From contig JALVZS010000196.1 of assembly GCA_027022065.1 (NCBI GenBank), forward strand, positions 1 through 20,940: 20,940 nucleotides of DNA. Direction: 5' to 3'. The translations under genes and the position numbers were made by a program. The notes beneath the pieces were generated by a model, which was not told where the DNA came from, did not search any database, and worked only from the letters and a program-made list of their open reading frames with translations. Position 1 is the stretch's first letter, and each line of letters begins with the position of its first letter. Origin of the DNA: a bacterium (lineage in GTDB: Bacteria; Thermosulfidibacterota; Thermosulfidibacteria; Thermosulfidibacterales; Thermosulfidibacteraceae). Shown piece by piece: positions 7,676-16,390 of the stretch.

Positions 7676-9455
7676 GACCTCAAAGCTTATAAACCTCAGA
7701 AAGCTTATAAGCATGGGCAAAAAGCAGGGTTATCTCACCTACGATGATTTAAGGGCCGTTATGCCTCAGGAGATGGAGAACAAGAAGCAGATGGAGGAGA
7801 TTGTAAGGATACTGGAGGAGATGAACATACAGGTGGTGGAGGATCCAGCAGAGGCGGCGGTTGCTCTGCTTTCTGCTGCGGTGGATGAGGAGGATGAGAT
7901 AGCGGATATAACGGAGCTTTTTGAGGAACAGGAGGAGCATTACGACAGTAGGGAAGCGGGCATAGCAGATCCTGTTAAGATGTATCTTCAGGAGATGGGC
8001 AATATCCCTCTTCTCTCCAGAGAAGAGGAGGTGGAGCTGGCCAAAAGGATAGAGGCAGGAAGGCTTAAGGCTATAGATACGGTTATGTCCATTCCTCTTA
8101 CAATTAAGGAGCTTATAGAGCTTGCTAAAAAGCTTGAGAGGGATGAGATAGACATTGAGGACATACTCATCATAGACGACAACTCTCCAGAGGTGGCGGA
8201 GAAGGAGAAGCAGCAGTTCCTCTCCAAGGTTGAAAAGCTCAAGGGGATATTTAGTGAGTTTGAGGCTTTGAGGAAGAGGCTCTTTGAAGGCGTCTCTTCT
8301 GAAGAGGAAGTGCGCCTCAAGGAAAAGGTGGAGGAGAAGCGGAAAAAGCTTGTTGAGATTGTCAGGCAGATGAGCCTTTCCTCCTCCCATATAGAGCGTC
8401 TGGTGGAGAAGATAAGGGAGTATGTGAGAAAGGGAGATGAGGCTCAGGAGGAGCTGAGAAGGTGCGAGGAGATACTGCTTATGCCCCACGATACCTTCTT
8501 GAAGTTCATGGAAACGGCAATTGATCCCATAGAGGATGAGAGGGAGAGGGATGAGAGGTGCAAAAAGGTTACCAATATGGAGTACCGCGTTTTGGAACAG
8601 TTGAGGAAAAGGGTCATAGAGGCAAAACGGCAGATACAGCAGATTGAAAGGGATGCAACGGTTCACCTTGAAGAACTGAAAATGGCCCTTAAAAAGATAG
8701 AAGAAGGCCTAGAGGAGGAGAGGGAGGCAAAGAGGCTTCTGGCAGAGGCTAATTTGAGGCTTGTTGTTAGCATAGCCAAAAAGTACACCAACAAGGGATT
8801 GCAGCTTCTGGATCTCATTCAGGAGGGTAACATAGGCCTAATGAAGGCCGTGGAGAAGTTTGAGTATCAGAGGGGATACAAGTTCTCCACCTACGCTACC
8901 TGGTGGATTAGGCAGGCCATAACCAGAGCCATAGCGGATCAGGCCAGAACCATAAGGATTCCTGTGCACATGATAGAAACCATCAATAAACTGGTGAAGA
9001 CCGCAAGGCAACTCTATCAGGAGCTTGGAAGGGAGCCTACGCCTGAGGAGATGGCGAAGAAGGCGGAGATGCCCGTTGAGAAGGTAAAGAAGATATTCAA
9101 GATTGCAAAAGAGCCGATTTCCCTTGAGACTCCCATAGGGGACGATGAGGACAGCTCCCTGGGCGATTTTGTGGAAGATAGAAGTATAGAGCGCCCCGAG
9201 GAGATAGCCATCCTTGAGGCGCTCAAAGAAAAGGTTTATGAGGCTCTCGCTACCCTCTCGGAGAGGGAGCAGAAGGTGCTCAAGATGCGCTTTGGTATAG
9301 ATATGGATGCGGAGCACACCCTGGAGGAGGTGGGAAGGGTATTCAAGGTTACAAGGGAGCGTATAAGGCAGATAGAGGCCAAGGCCCTCAAGAAGCTCAG
9401 AAACCCCGTGGATATGTCTGTATTTAAAAACATCTCCGAGGAGGACCTCCTTTAG
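7662..9455 (+). CDS. rpoD: RNA polymerase primary sigma factor (sigma-70)
   Basis: This is the housekeeping sigma factor, 597 residues. Region 1.1 (about 1-65, [12 protein letters not shown]) is followed by an acidic linker. Region 1.2 lies at about 103-133 ([20 protein letters not shown]). A large charged non-conserved region spans about 140-355. Region 2 lies at about 358-430 ([17 protein letters not shown], then [12 protein letters not shown], the -10 reader), region 3 at about 440-515, and region 4 at about 525-585 ([20 protein letters not shown], the -35 reader). Region 1.1 plus the large insert mark it as group 1 rather than an alternative sigma. GGGAGGGGGG at 7648-7657 is its Shine-Dalgarno sequence inside the dnaG end. 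Its TAG overlaps the stop codon of the convergent transporter gene. Confidence 0.97.
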   Translation: MNLAETSKLINLRKLISMGKKQGYLTYDDLRAVMPQEMENKKQMEEIVRILEEMNIQVVEDPAEAAVALLSAAVDEEDEIADITELFEEQEEHYDSREAGIADPVKMYLQEMGNIPLLSREEEVELAKRIEAGRLKAIDTVMSIPLTIKELIELAKKLERDEIDIEDILIIDDNSPEVAEKEKQQFLSKVEKLKGIFSEFEALRKRLFEGVSSEEEVRLKEKVEEKRKKLVEIVRQMSLSSSHIERLVEKIREYVRKGDEAQEELRRCEEILLMPHDTFLKFMETAIDPIEDERERDERCKKVTNMEYRVLEQLRKRVIEAKRQIQQIERDATVHLEELKMALKKIEEGLEEEREAKRLLAEANLRLVVSIAKKYTNKGLQLLDLIQEGNIGLMKAVEKFEYQRGYKFSTYATWWIRQAITRAIADQARTIRIPVHMIETINKLVKTARQLYQELGREPTPEEMAKKAEMPVEKVKKIFKIAKEPISLETPIGDDEDSSLGDFVEDRSIERPEEIAILEALKEKVYEALATLSEREQKVLKMRFGIDMDAEHTLEEVGRVFKVTRERIRQIEAKALKKLRNPVDMSVFKNISEEDLL

Positions 9456-10873
9456 GCGAAGAATACGATTGTTATCAGGATGAATGTGGGAATGAGAATG
9501 GGTATGGAGTACTTTAGCATGTAACCGAAGAAGCTGGGCATAGGCACTCCTGCCTCCTCCGCTATGGATCTCACCATGAAGTTGGGGGCGTTGCCTATGT
9601 AGGTATTGGCTCCCATGAACACGGCACCTGCCGATATGGCTTCAAGGTATAAGGACTTGTGAGCTATAAGCATGTGAACTGCCTGCTTTTCGGGCATGCC
9701 TGCAAAGAACCTGCCAAGTGCAGTGTTCAGGAAGGTAAGGTATGTGGGTGCGTTGTCCAGAAAGCTTGAAAGCCCTCCCGTTGCCCAGAAGAAGTGGGCG
9801 GGATCCCTGACGGAGCTGATGAACCATGCCAAGGCGCCGTGTTCTCCAGCTCTAAGTATAGCAAGGGGTGGTATCATGGTCATGAATATGCCCGCAAACA
9901 GATAGGCAACCTCCTTTATGGGGAACCATGTGAAGTCGTTGGCCTTCCTTATCTCCCATGGGGTTGTTTCAAGGGAGAGCAGTCCGAAGAACACCAAAAG
10001 CACATCCCTTATTACGGAGGAGACTTCCCTCTTCACTCCAAGGATATTTATGTGTCCCAGATGCACCATGCCACTGAAGAGCACTGCGCCTACAATACCT
10101 GCAAGGAACAGGAAGTTATGTAGCCCCTCCACTTTCAGCTTGGTTTTATCCTCAGGCTGCACGTTCTCCTCTTTTCTGTAGTAGTACCAGTCTATTAGGA
10201 AGAAGAGTACCAGAAGTATTCCAGATGCCAGAGCGAAGTGGGGGAAGATCTTAAAGGTCCAGAAGAAGGGAACGCCGTGGAGGAAGCCCAAAAACAGCGG
10301 GGGATCACCCAGGGGGGTGAGGGATCCGCCTATGTTACAGATTAGAAAGATGAAGAAGACAACCTGATATGTTCTGTACTTCCTGTGGGCATTGGCCCTT
10401 AAAAAGGGCCTGATCATGATCATGGCGGCTCCTGTGGTTCCCACCCATGAGGCTAGAATCGTTCCTATGAGGAGCATAAGGGTGTTTATTATAGGTGTTC
10501 CCCTTAATGTGCCCCTAAGCAGGATTCCCCCTGCCACAGTGTAGAGGGACCACAGGAGTATAATGAAGGGGATGTAGTCTCCTATGTATATGTGGAGGAT
10601 TTCGTGTAGCGCCACTCCCTTAAAGGTATAAAGGAGTGGAACCGCCACAACCAGTGCCCAAAAGGCAGAAACCTTTGGGAAGTGGTGGTGCCAGAACTCA
10701 GGGGCTATCAGTGGAAAGACGGCTATGGAAAGTAGTATCCCAACGAATGGGATGGAGCTCCACATGGGGAGCTGTTCTCCCAAGTGGAAGGCCTCTTCCG
10801 CCTCTCCTGCGAAAGCTACAGAGGCACAAAGAAGGAAGATAAAAAACGCTGTCAATATCCTGGCAGTCCTCAT
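9452..10873 (-). CDS. NhaD-type sodium/proton antiporter (ArsB/NhaD ion transporter superfamily)
   Basis: A polytopic membrane protein of 473 residues with about a dozen hydrophobic segments. It begins with a cleavable-looking signal sequence ending in SVAFA before a short hydrophilic piece, as in other NhaD-like proteins. Recognisable parts are [40 protein letters not shown], which matches the family's conserved G-D-P-P loop, and [15 protein letters not shown] near the C-terminus. It should exchange sodium for protons across the inner membrane; the exact ions are inferred. The frame extends to 10957, but ATG 10873 has AGGAG 7 nt upstream and starts the signal peptide, and the longer start lies upstream of the likely promoter. 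The stop overlaps the rpoD stop tail to tail. Confidence 0.87.
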   Translation of the reverse strand: MRTARILTAFFIFLLCASVAFAGEAEEAFHLGEQLPMWSSIPFVGILLSIAVFPLIAPEFWHHHFPKVSAFWALVVAVPLLYTFKGVALHEILHIYIGDYIPFIILLWSLYTVAGGILLRGTLRGTPIINTLMLLIGTILASWVGTTGAAMIMIRPFLRANAHRKYRTYQVVFFIFLICNIGGSLTPLGDPPLFLGFLHGVPFFWTFKIFPHFALASGILLVLFFLIDWYYYRKEENVQPEDKTKLKVEGLHNFLFLAGIVGAVLFSGMVHLGHINILGVKREVSSVIRDVLLVFFGLLSLETTPWEIRKANDFTWFPIKEVAYLFAGIFMTMIPPLAILRAGEHGALAWFISSVRDPAHFFWATGGLSSFLDNAPTYLTFLNTALGRFFAGMPEKQAVHMLIAHKSLYLEAISAGAVFMGANTYIGNAPNFMVRSIAEEAGVPMPSFFGYMLKYSIPILIPTFILITIVFFA

Positions 10874-10905
10874 GGCCTTTCTCCTTTGCTTTTGTTTTAG
10901 TCTTG

Positions 10906-10935
10906 TTTTTAGGAAAAGCCTTTGTAGGTTGTCAA
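10906..10935 (-). promoter_or_regulatory. Candidate promoter of the NhaD-like gene
   Basis: On the minus strand a perfect TTGACA (10935-10930) is followed after 18 nt by TAAAAA (10911-10906, 4 of 6). The start of transcription would give a leader of roughly 25 nt containing AGGAG (10885-10881). This supports ATG 10873 over the longer frame. Confidence 0.5.
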
Positions 10936-10957
10936 TAACATCTTGTGAGGCTAACAT
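10929..10957 (+). promoter_or_regulatory. Candidate promoter of the pil-aro string, overlapping the divergent -35
   Basis: TTGTCA (10929-10934, 5 of 6) and TAACAT (10952-10957, 4 of 6) are 17 nt apart. The start point would fall at about 10964, the A of the pilM-like ATG, giving a leaderless message. The -35 lies on the same TTGTCAA bases that give the opposite-strand TTGACA of the NhaD-like gene. Both -10 boxes are imperfect. Confidence 0.3.
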
Positions 10958-10963
10958 GAAACC

Positions 10964-11731
10964 ATGATTTTAACCGTGGATCTGGTGAGGGATGTTCTTC
11001 GCTATGCCTTATTTGACGGAGATGGTAATCTCGTTAAGCATGATCATTTATCTTTCCTGGGCTGGGCCCGAGGAATGGAAGACATCTTAAATAGCTGTGA
11101 GCTTACGGGAGATGTTCAGGTCTTTGTTTCTATATCCGCTCCTTATCTTTTCTGTATAGCTAGGAGCTATCCTTACGATATAAGAGTAGTGAAGGAATCT
11201 TTGGAGCTTGAGTTGGAGAGGCTACTTCCCTGTAGGGATGGGGTGTTGCATGTGGAGCTTTTTCCTTTTGGGAGGGGTGCGCTTCTTTTTGCCTCTCTTT
11301 TAGAGGAGGGCATGGCCCACGCCTTGGAGGATGTGGGCATCCCCGTTTCTATATCTGCCGTTTTACCTAGGCCTTTTGCCCTCTACAATGCCCTTTTAGA
11401 GAATATGGAAGGTTCTTTTTTGGGGGTAGAGGTATTTAAAGGAATAGCAACTTTTGTTATAAAGGGAGGAAAATCGGCTTCAGCCTGGGAAGTGCAAACA
11501 GAGTTTTTGGATAAAGAGGGCTTTTTTGGATCTCTTGAGGAACTTTTGGGGATTTCTTTTGGGGAGGGGGAGAAGATAAAGGCCTATATAAGTGGGGATG
11601 ATGAGGATTTTCTTTCCCAGTTCTCTGGTTTTGTGGAGTTCTGGAACATGGAGAGGGTAGATCCCTTTCAGGATGGCCCTCCAGCCTTTGGCGTTTTAAA
11701 GGGCATCTTTGTCTCTTCAAAGGCATTTTAA
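10964..11731 (+). CDS. pilM: Short PilM-like protein (degenerate actin-fold type IV pilus assembly protein)
   Basis: At 255 residues this is about 100 shorter than usual PilM. It is placed by position, directly before pilN-pilO-pilP-pilQ, and by weak resemblance: an opening MILTVDLVRDVLRYALFD that fits the first strands of an actin-like fold, a central QVFVSISAPYLF, and a regular alternation of strands and helices. PilM normally sits in the cytoplasm, binds the PilN N-terminus and links the alignment complex to the assembly ATPases. I do not see the glycine-rich phosphate loops of ATP-binding PilM, so nucleotide binding may be lost. A GspL-like cytoplasmic domain is the other possibility. Its TAA is 1 nt before the pilN ATG. 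Confidence 0.55.
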   Translation: MILTVDLVRDVLRYALFDGDGNLVKHDHLSFLGWARGMEDILNSCELTGDVQVFVSISAPYLFCIARSYPYDIRVVKESLELELERLLPCRDGVLHVELFPFGRGALLFASLLEEGMAHALEDVGIPVSISAVLPRPFALYNALLENMEGSFLGVEVFKGIATFVIKGGKSASAWEVQTEFLDKEGFFGSLEELLGISFGEGEKIKAYISGDDEDFLSQFSGFVEFWNMERVDPFQDGPPAFGVLKGIFVSSKAF

Positions 11732-11732
11732 G

Positions 11733-12326
11733 ATGGGTAGAGGAAAGGACTTCATAAAGGTAAACCTGGCGGAGCGAAAGGCAAAAAAAAGGCGCTTTAA
11801 ATTTAGTTTGCCTATTAAAGGCATAGAGAAGGTGCCCGATATATCAATATATGTTCCTATACTGGTGGGGTTGCTTGTTGGCGTTTTGGCGTTGGGCATC
11901 TGGGATTACAGATTGGCTTCTCAGAAGGCGGTTGTGAAGGCGGCTTTGGAGCGGAGAAAAACGGAGGTGGCCTTACTAAAGAGGAAGGTTGGAGATCTTC
12001 AAAGGGTGGAGAATGAACTTAAGCAGCTGAAGCAGAAGAAAAAGATCATAGAGGAGCTTATAAGAAGGGCACACCGTCCTCTGAAGATAATCCTTGCGGT
12101 TCAAGACAGCATGCCCGAGGAAGTGTGGGTTTCTGATTTTAAGCTGATGGGCAACAGGATCTCCATGAAGGGATACGCTCTGAATGACGATGTTTTGGCG
12201 GATTTTGTGGAAAAGTTGCAGGAGCAGAAGAGCTATGTAAGTGCCGTGAGAGTAAGCAGATACGAAGGGACAACAGTAAACGGGGTCAAGGTTAGAAGAT
12301 TTTATGCAGAGGTTCTTCTGAAGTGA
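11733..12326 (+). CDS. pilN: Type IV pilus inner-membrane protein PilN
   Basis: The 197-residue protein has a basic cytoplasmic N-terminus containing FIKVNLAERKAKKR, close to the conserved INLLP-type PilM-binding motif though altered. One membrane segment follows (about 37-58, SIYVPILVGLLVGVLALG), then a coiled coil (about 62-108) and a periplasmic alpha/beta domain (EEVWVSDFKLMGNRISMKG). PilN pairs with PilO in the periplasm to form the alignment complex. The frame reaches back to a TTG at 11709, but ATG 11733 is just after the pilM stop with AAAGG upstream. GTGA joins it to pilO. Confidence 0.85.
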   Translation: MGRGKDFIKVNLAERKAKKRRFKFSLPIKGIEKVPDISIYVPILVGLLVGVLALGIWDYRLASQKAVVKAALERRKTEVALLKRKVGDLQRVENELKQLKQKKKIIEELIRRAHRPLKIILAVQDSMPEEVWVSDFKLMGNRISMKGYALNDDVLADFVEKLQEQKSYVSAVRVSRYEGTTVNGVKVRRFYAEVLLK

Positions 12327-12901
12327 GGCAGGAGCTTAAGCAGAGCATACTGGCAGGCATTTTGCTAATGGCTGCTATACTGAGCGTAAATTACTACTTT
12401 TATGTGAGGGAATCAAAGCAGGAGCTTGTAAGGTTGAGGGCGGAGCTTTCTAGGGTGGATAAGCAGAAGGCTAAGTTTCTTTCCCTTCTCAGAAACAAAA
12501 GGCGGCTTTTGGAGCAGAAAAGGCAGCTGGAGGAGGAGATAGAGAGGTTGAAGGTTTATCTTCCGAAAACGGAGGATCTCCCTGGCCTTATAAGGGCCAT
12601 TGCCAATCTGGCCAGCCTTAGTGGTGTTGAGGTGAGCAGGGTGGAGCTGGGAAGGGAGATAAGCCATCCTGATAAACACTACGCGGCTATAAATATAAAG
12701 ATCTCTTTTTCATCCAATTATGAAGAGCTTATGAACTTCCTTAAGAAGGTAGATGCTTTGGACAGGCTGGTTTGTCCCTATAGTTTAGATGTGGTTGCCA
12801 AAGGCATTTCCGAGGATCCCAAGTTACAGGTTTCTGGGCTTCTTCAGACCTACAGGTACATAGAGACTGCCAAGAGGCCTAAAAAGAGGCGTAAGAGGTG
12901 A
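12323..12901 (+). CDS. pilO: Type IV pilus inner-membrane protein PilO
   Basis: The 192-residue bitopic protein has a membrane segment at about 9-27, a strongly charged coiled coil at about 30-78 (KQELVRLRAELSRVDKQKAK) and a periplasmic ferredoxin-like domain (LIRAIANLASLSGVEVSRVE, then FSSNYEELMNFLKKVDALDR), as in PilO. It heterodimerises with PilN and contacts PilP. It starts with GTG inside GTGA, overlapping the pilN stop, and ends in another GTGA with pilP. The tail is very basic (KRPKKRRKR), which is unusual for a periplasmic C-terminus. Confidence 0.88.
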   Translation: MRQELKQSILAGILLMAAILSVNYYFYVRESKQELVRLRAELSRVDKQKAKFLSLLRNKRRLLEQKRQLEEEIERLKVYLPKTEDLPGLIRAIANLASLSGVEVSRVELGREISHPDKHYAAINIKISFSSNYEELMNFLKKVDALDRLVCPYSLDVVAKGISEDPKLQVSGLLQTYRYIETAKRPKKRRKR

Positions 12902-13254
12902 GGTTTTTTTTGCTTGTGATAGGCTTCCTTATATTGGCATTTCCCGTTTACGGAAAGAAAAATATATTTGCTCCTCCTGCTATTGTGGTTAAAAAGCCTA
13001 AGCTTAAGCTGATCGTGGCTTCAAAGAATCCTCTACAGCGCTACAGGTTGGAGGCCTACAAACTCACAGGAATAGTGGTTTCTGCCACCAAGAAGGAGGC
13101 GGTGATAGTTGCTCCTGATGGGAAGACCTATTTTGTTAAGGAGGGGGATTATCTAGGCAATATGGGAGAGAGGATCGTGGCCATAGAGAGGAATGCTCTG
13201 ATCCTGGTTAGAGGGGACAAGAGAATAGTCTTTCCCATCAAGGTGGCAAAGTGA
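12898..13254 (+). CDS. pilP: PilP-like pilus assembly protein without a lipobox
   Basis: The 118-residue protein has a hydrophobic N-terminal segment (residues 2-18) and a small beta domain with the PilP signature: NPLQRYRLEAYKLTGIVVS, then DGKTYFVKEGDYLGNMGERI. PilP bridges the PilN-PilO complex to the secretin PilQ. Known PilP is a lipoprotein of about 170-180 residues with a lipobox cysteine and a long disordered linker. Here there is no cysteine near the signal end (FPVYGKKN) and the linker is cut to about 25 residues. It starts with GTG in GTGA after pilO. Confidence 0.85.
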   Translation: MRFFLLVIGFLILAFPVYGKKNIFAPPAIVVKKPKLKLIVASKNPLQRYRLEAYKLTGIVVSATKKEAVIVAPDGKTYFVKEGDYLGNMGERIVAIERNALILVRGDKRIVFPIKVAK

Positions 13255-13274
13255 TGCGGGGTGGAGGGATGTTT

Positions 13275-15272
13275 ATGAGGCTTTTTATACTACTGGCTTT
13301 TTTGGCCTTTCCTTTCTGTACCTACGCCGATTACCTTCAGGTTGGGGCCTTCCGCGCTTGTGAGCCTAAGGTTATAGGCGCTTCCTTTAGGAAAATCATA
13401 AATAGCGGCTATCATGTGGTGCTTCTTCGCAATAAAAACCTGTGTAAGGTTTTGGTGGAGGTTCCTGCTTCCCAAAGGGCTAAGTTTAAAGAGGCTTACG
13501 CAAAGGGGGCATTTGAAGTTTCCCTAAAGGGGCTTGAAGGCAGAGGCTTCAAGGTTGTTAAGGAGTGGAATGTGAAGAGGGCGAAGCACCGCTTCGTAAT
13601 GAACAGTTTGGAAGAGATAAAGATAAAAGGGGATTCCATATACCTCGTTGGTAAGTTGCCCTGGGAGTACGTGGAAACGGAGGAGTTGAAGAAGCCCGAT
13701 AGGGTGGTGATTCACCTTTTTAACGCCAAGAACGAATCTGGCATAAACGAGATGCTGGTCACCCCCATTCCCTCTGTCTCCAAGCTCAGGGTCATTTACG
13801 ACTATATCAATAAGGACACTCAGGTGGTGCTATACACCGTGGGTAAGGTTGAGGTTGAGATAACAAAGATGGGGAAAACGGTGAGGGTGCATCCCAAGAG
13901 CATACAGGTGGTTCCCGCAAAGATGAATGTGGAGATGGAGGAGGGGCGGAAGGTAACCCTTGAGTTTAAGGATGCGGATATTAGGGATGTTATAAATGTG
14001 CTGGCGGATATCAGTGGCTTAAACTTTGTTCTTGATCCTGAGGTGAAGGGCACTGTGACCATAAGGCTTAAAAATGTTCCGTGGAAGAAGGCCTTGCAGG
14101 TAATACTTGAGGTTAATGGCCTGGGCATGCTGGATGAGGGCGATGGAATCATTAGGATAGGTCCCATAGACAAGATCAACAGGGAGTTGGAGAAAAGGGC
14201 CCGTATGAAGAAGATAAAGAAGCAGGTAGAGCCTGTTTACACGGAGATCTTTGAGTTAAACTACGCCTCTGCCGATGAGGTGAAGCCTCTGGTTGAGTCC
14301 ATGCTGAAGAAATCCGCTGGTGGTGCCTCTAGTGAGAAAGGGGTGGAGGTGGTAGAGCGTTTGAATGCTCTGCTGGTGAGGGCTACTAAGGATGACCTTG
14401 AAAAGGTAAGGAAATTCATAAAGAAGGTGGATACCCCCATTCCTCAGGTGCAGATAAGTGCGAGACTGGTTGAGGTAACCACGGACTACACCAAGGATCT
14501 GGGGATCCAGTGGGGATTCTTGTGGAGCCAGTCAAGGACGGAGGCGAACTTCCCCTACAGCTTTGGCATAGGAGGTGGACTGAACACGGGAGGAGCAGCT
14601 GCTTCCCAGGTTAAAAGCTCCATGTCCAACACGGCGGGATGGACGCCAGATTTCGGGGGCTACGTGGTGGACCTTCCCGCAGGTGTGGGCACGGGATCTG
14701 GAGGTGCCATAGCCGCTACGCTGTTGAACAAGAGGCAGACCTTTGGCTTGGATATGAGGCTTTCCGCCATGGAGAACAACGGCTTTGCAAAGATAGTGTC
14801 CAACCCAAAGCTCATAACCATGGACAACAAGGAGGCTGAGATATCCCAAGGTTACGAGATCCCTTATGCCACAGTTTCCGAATCAGGAACCCAGACGGAG
14901 TTTAAAGAAGCCAAGCTGAAGCTGAAGGTTAAGCCCCACATCACCTCAAGTGGAGATGTGATACTGGACATAGAGGTGAGCAAGGACTCCCCGGACTTTA
15001 CCCACACCACTCCCGATGGCGTTCCCATCCAGACCAGATCCATAAAGACCAGAGTGAGGATGAGAAGTGGAGATACCTTGGTTATCGGAGGTATTTACGA
15101 GCTTAATAAGTATAACTCCAAAAACGGTGTGCCGGGTCTTATGAGGGTTCCTCTCCTCAACTGGCTGTTTGAGCATGAGAGCAAGAGCCTTCAGAGAAGA
15201 GAGCTACTCATATTCATAACCCCGCATGTGATGCGCACCAGGCAGGTGCTTGAGCTGGGAAGCTCCCAATGA
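13275..15272 (+). CDS. pilQ: Type IV pilus secretin PilQ with a SPOR-like N-terminal segment
   Basis: PilQ forms the outer-membrane channel for the pilus. From ATG 13275 it has 665 residues: a signal peptide cut near FCTYA (18); a SPOR-like segment at about 19-80 (DYLQVGAF ... KVLVEV); an AMIN-type domain at about 110-195; a secretin/TonB short N-terminal (N0) domain at about 227-297 (FKDADIRDVINVLADISGLN); N1 at about 320-390; and the secretin barrel at about 392-657 with the signature VPGLMRVPLLNWLF at 619-632. The frame opens at GTG 13251 and has ATGs at 13254 and 13269, but ATG 13275 gives a clean signal peptide with GGAGGG (13263-13268) 6 nt upstream. The C-terminus overlaps aroC by ATGA. 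Confidence 0.93.
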   Translation: MRLFILLAFLAFPFCTYADYLQVGAFRACEPKVIGASFRKIINSGYHVVLLRNKNLCKVLVEVPASQRAKFKEAYAKGAFEVSLKGLEGRGFKVVKEWNVKRAKHRFVMNSLEEIKIKGDSIYLVGKLPWEYVETEELKKPDRVVIHLFNAKNESGINEMLVTPIPSVSKLRVIYDYINKDTQVVLYTVGKVEVEITKMGKTVRVHPKSIQVVPAKMNVEMEEGRKVTLEFKDADIRDVINVLADISGLNFVLDPEVKGTVTIRLKNVPWKKALQVILEVNGLGMLDEGDGIIRIGPIDKINRELEKRARMKKIKKQVEPVYTEIFELNYASADEVKPLVESMLKKSAGGASSEKGVEVVERLNALLVRATKDDLEKVRKFIKKVDTPIPQVQISARLVEVTTDYTKDLGIQWGFLWSQSRTEANFPYSFGIGGGLNTGGAAASQVKSSMSNTAGWTPDFGGYVVDLPAGVGTGSGGAIAATLLNKRQTFGLDMRLSAMENNGFAKIVSNPKLITMDNKEAEISQGYEIPYATVSESGTQTEFKEAKLKLKVKPHITSSGDVILDIEVSKDSPDFTHTTPDGVPIQTRSIKTRVRMRSGDTLVIGGIYELNKYNSKNGVPGLMRVPLLNWLFEHESKSLQRRELLIFITPHVMRTRQVLELGSSQ

Positions 15273-16390
15273 GCCTTGTGTTGAAGACCTCTGGGGAATC
15301 CCACGGAAGAGGTGTTTTTGCCCTTCTTGAAGGAGTCCCCGCGGGCCTTTTCGTGGATCTTGATTTTGTGAATGCAGAGCTTGCAAGAAGGCAAAGAGGC
15401 TACGGCCGCGGTGGCAGGATGAGGATAGAAAAAGATGAAGCCGATGTGCTCTCTGGCCTTTACAATGGGAAAACCACGGGGGCACCTATTCTCATTGCTG
15501 TGTGGAACAGGGACTGGGAAAACTGGAAGGGGATTGATAGGCCCGTTTGGAGGCCGAGACCGGGCCACGCGGATCTTCCTGCACTTTTGAAGTACGGGTA
15601 TCCCAATGTGAGACCTTCCATTGAGAGGGCAAGTGCTAGAGAAACCGCTGCCAGGGTTGCGGCTGGTGCTATTTGCAAGCTTTTGTTGAAAGAGTTTGGC
15701 ATAGAAATCGCATCTTGTGTTGTATCCATAGGAAGGGTGAGGCTTGAAAGAGAGGTGTCCTTTGAGGAGATGCTCTCCTCTGATGGATCCCAGGTGAGGT
15801 GTCCAGATAGAGAGGTAGAGAAGCTGATGATGGAAGAGATTGATAAGGCGAGGGCTGAAGGCGACAGTGTGGGAGGGGTGTTTGAGGTTAGGGCTAGGGG
15901 TGTTCCTCCTGGGCTTGGCAGCCATGTTCAGTGGGATAGAAGGCTTGATGCATCCATAGCCCAGGCCATGATGAGCATACAGGCGGTTAAAGCTGTTTCA
16001 ATTGGCTGTGGCTGGGACTGTTTTGGGAGCTGGGGAAGCCGGTTCCACGACGAGATTGCCTGGGATGAGGGCATAAAAAGATCCACCAATAGGGCTGGTG
16101 GGATAGAGGGTGGGATATCCAACGGAGAGGAGATAGTGGTAAAGTGTTTCATGAAGCCTATCCCTACGTTGACCAAGCCTCTAAGGAGCTTTGATATAAG
16201 AACGAAGGAAACAGTTTGCGCCCAGGTGGAAAGAAGCGATGTCTGTGCGGTTCCTGCTGCCTCTGTGGTTGGAGAGGCCATGCTGGCCTTTGTTCTGGCA
16301 AAGGCCCTTCTGGAGAAGTTTGGAGCAGACAACCTTGATGACATAAAGGCCGCTTTTGATGCCTACAAAAAGCGTATCCAGAGGCTTTAA
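15269..16390 (+). CDS. aroC: Chorismate synthase
   Basis: AroC converts 5-enolpyruvylshikimate-3-phosphate to chorismate, the last shikimate step, using reduced FMN. The 373-residue protein is full length. Signatures seen are TSGESHGRGVFALLEGVPAG at the N-terminus, RRQRGYGRGGRM, RPRPGHADLPALLKYG, SARETAARVAAGA, the glycine-rich NRAGGIEGGISNGE, and DVCAVPAASVVGEAMLAFVL near the C-terminus. It starts in an ATGA overlap with pilQ and overlaps aroK at its 3' end. A pilQ-aroC-aroK order is known to me from Geobacter-type genomes, where aroB follows; here it does not. Confidence 0.97.
   Translation: MSLVLKTSGESHGRGVFALLEGVPAGLFVDLDFVNAELARRQRGYGRGGRMRIEKDEADVLSGLYNGKTTGAPILIAVWNRDWENWKGIDRPVWRPRPGHADLPALLKYGYPNVRPSIERASARETAARVAAGAICKLLLKEFGIEIASCVVSIGRVRLEREVSFEEMLSSDGSQVRCPDREVEKLMMEEIDKARAEGDSVGGVFEVRARGVPPGLGSHVQWDRRLDASIAQAMMSIQAVKAVSIGCGWDCFGSWGSRFHDEIAWDEGIKRSTNRAGGIEGGISNGEEIVVKCFMKPIPTLTKPLRSFDIRTKETVCAQVERSDVCAVPAASVVGEAMLAFVLAKALLEKFGADNLDDIKAAFDAYKKRIQRL

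Noticed and set aside
7749-8666. A 305-codon open frame antisense to rpoD
   Set aside because: The plus strand there encodes an unmistakable sigma factor. The shadow frame is leucine-rich from reversed lysine and glutamate codons, with no recognisable domain.
9439-9451. Perfect inverted repeat AGGAGG-A-CCTCCT at the rpoD end as a terminator
   Set aside because: The centre is one base, so a usable hairpin would be only about 4-5 bp, and no T run follows on either strand. It simply encodes the acidic end of RpoD.
10874-10957. N-terminal 28-codon extension of the NhaD-like gene
   Set aside because: The extension lacks a ribosome site, spans the likely promoter and would bury the signal peptide. 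ATG 10873 has AGGAG at the right distance.
15191-15925. A 244-codon open frame antisense to pilQ/aroC
   Set aside because: It lies across two well-conserved genes and has no ribosome site or family features.
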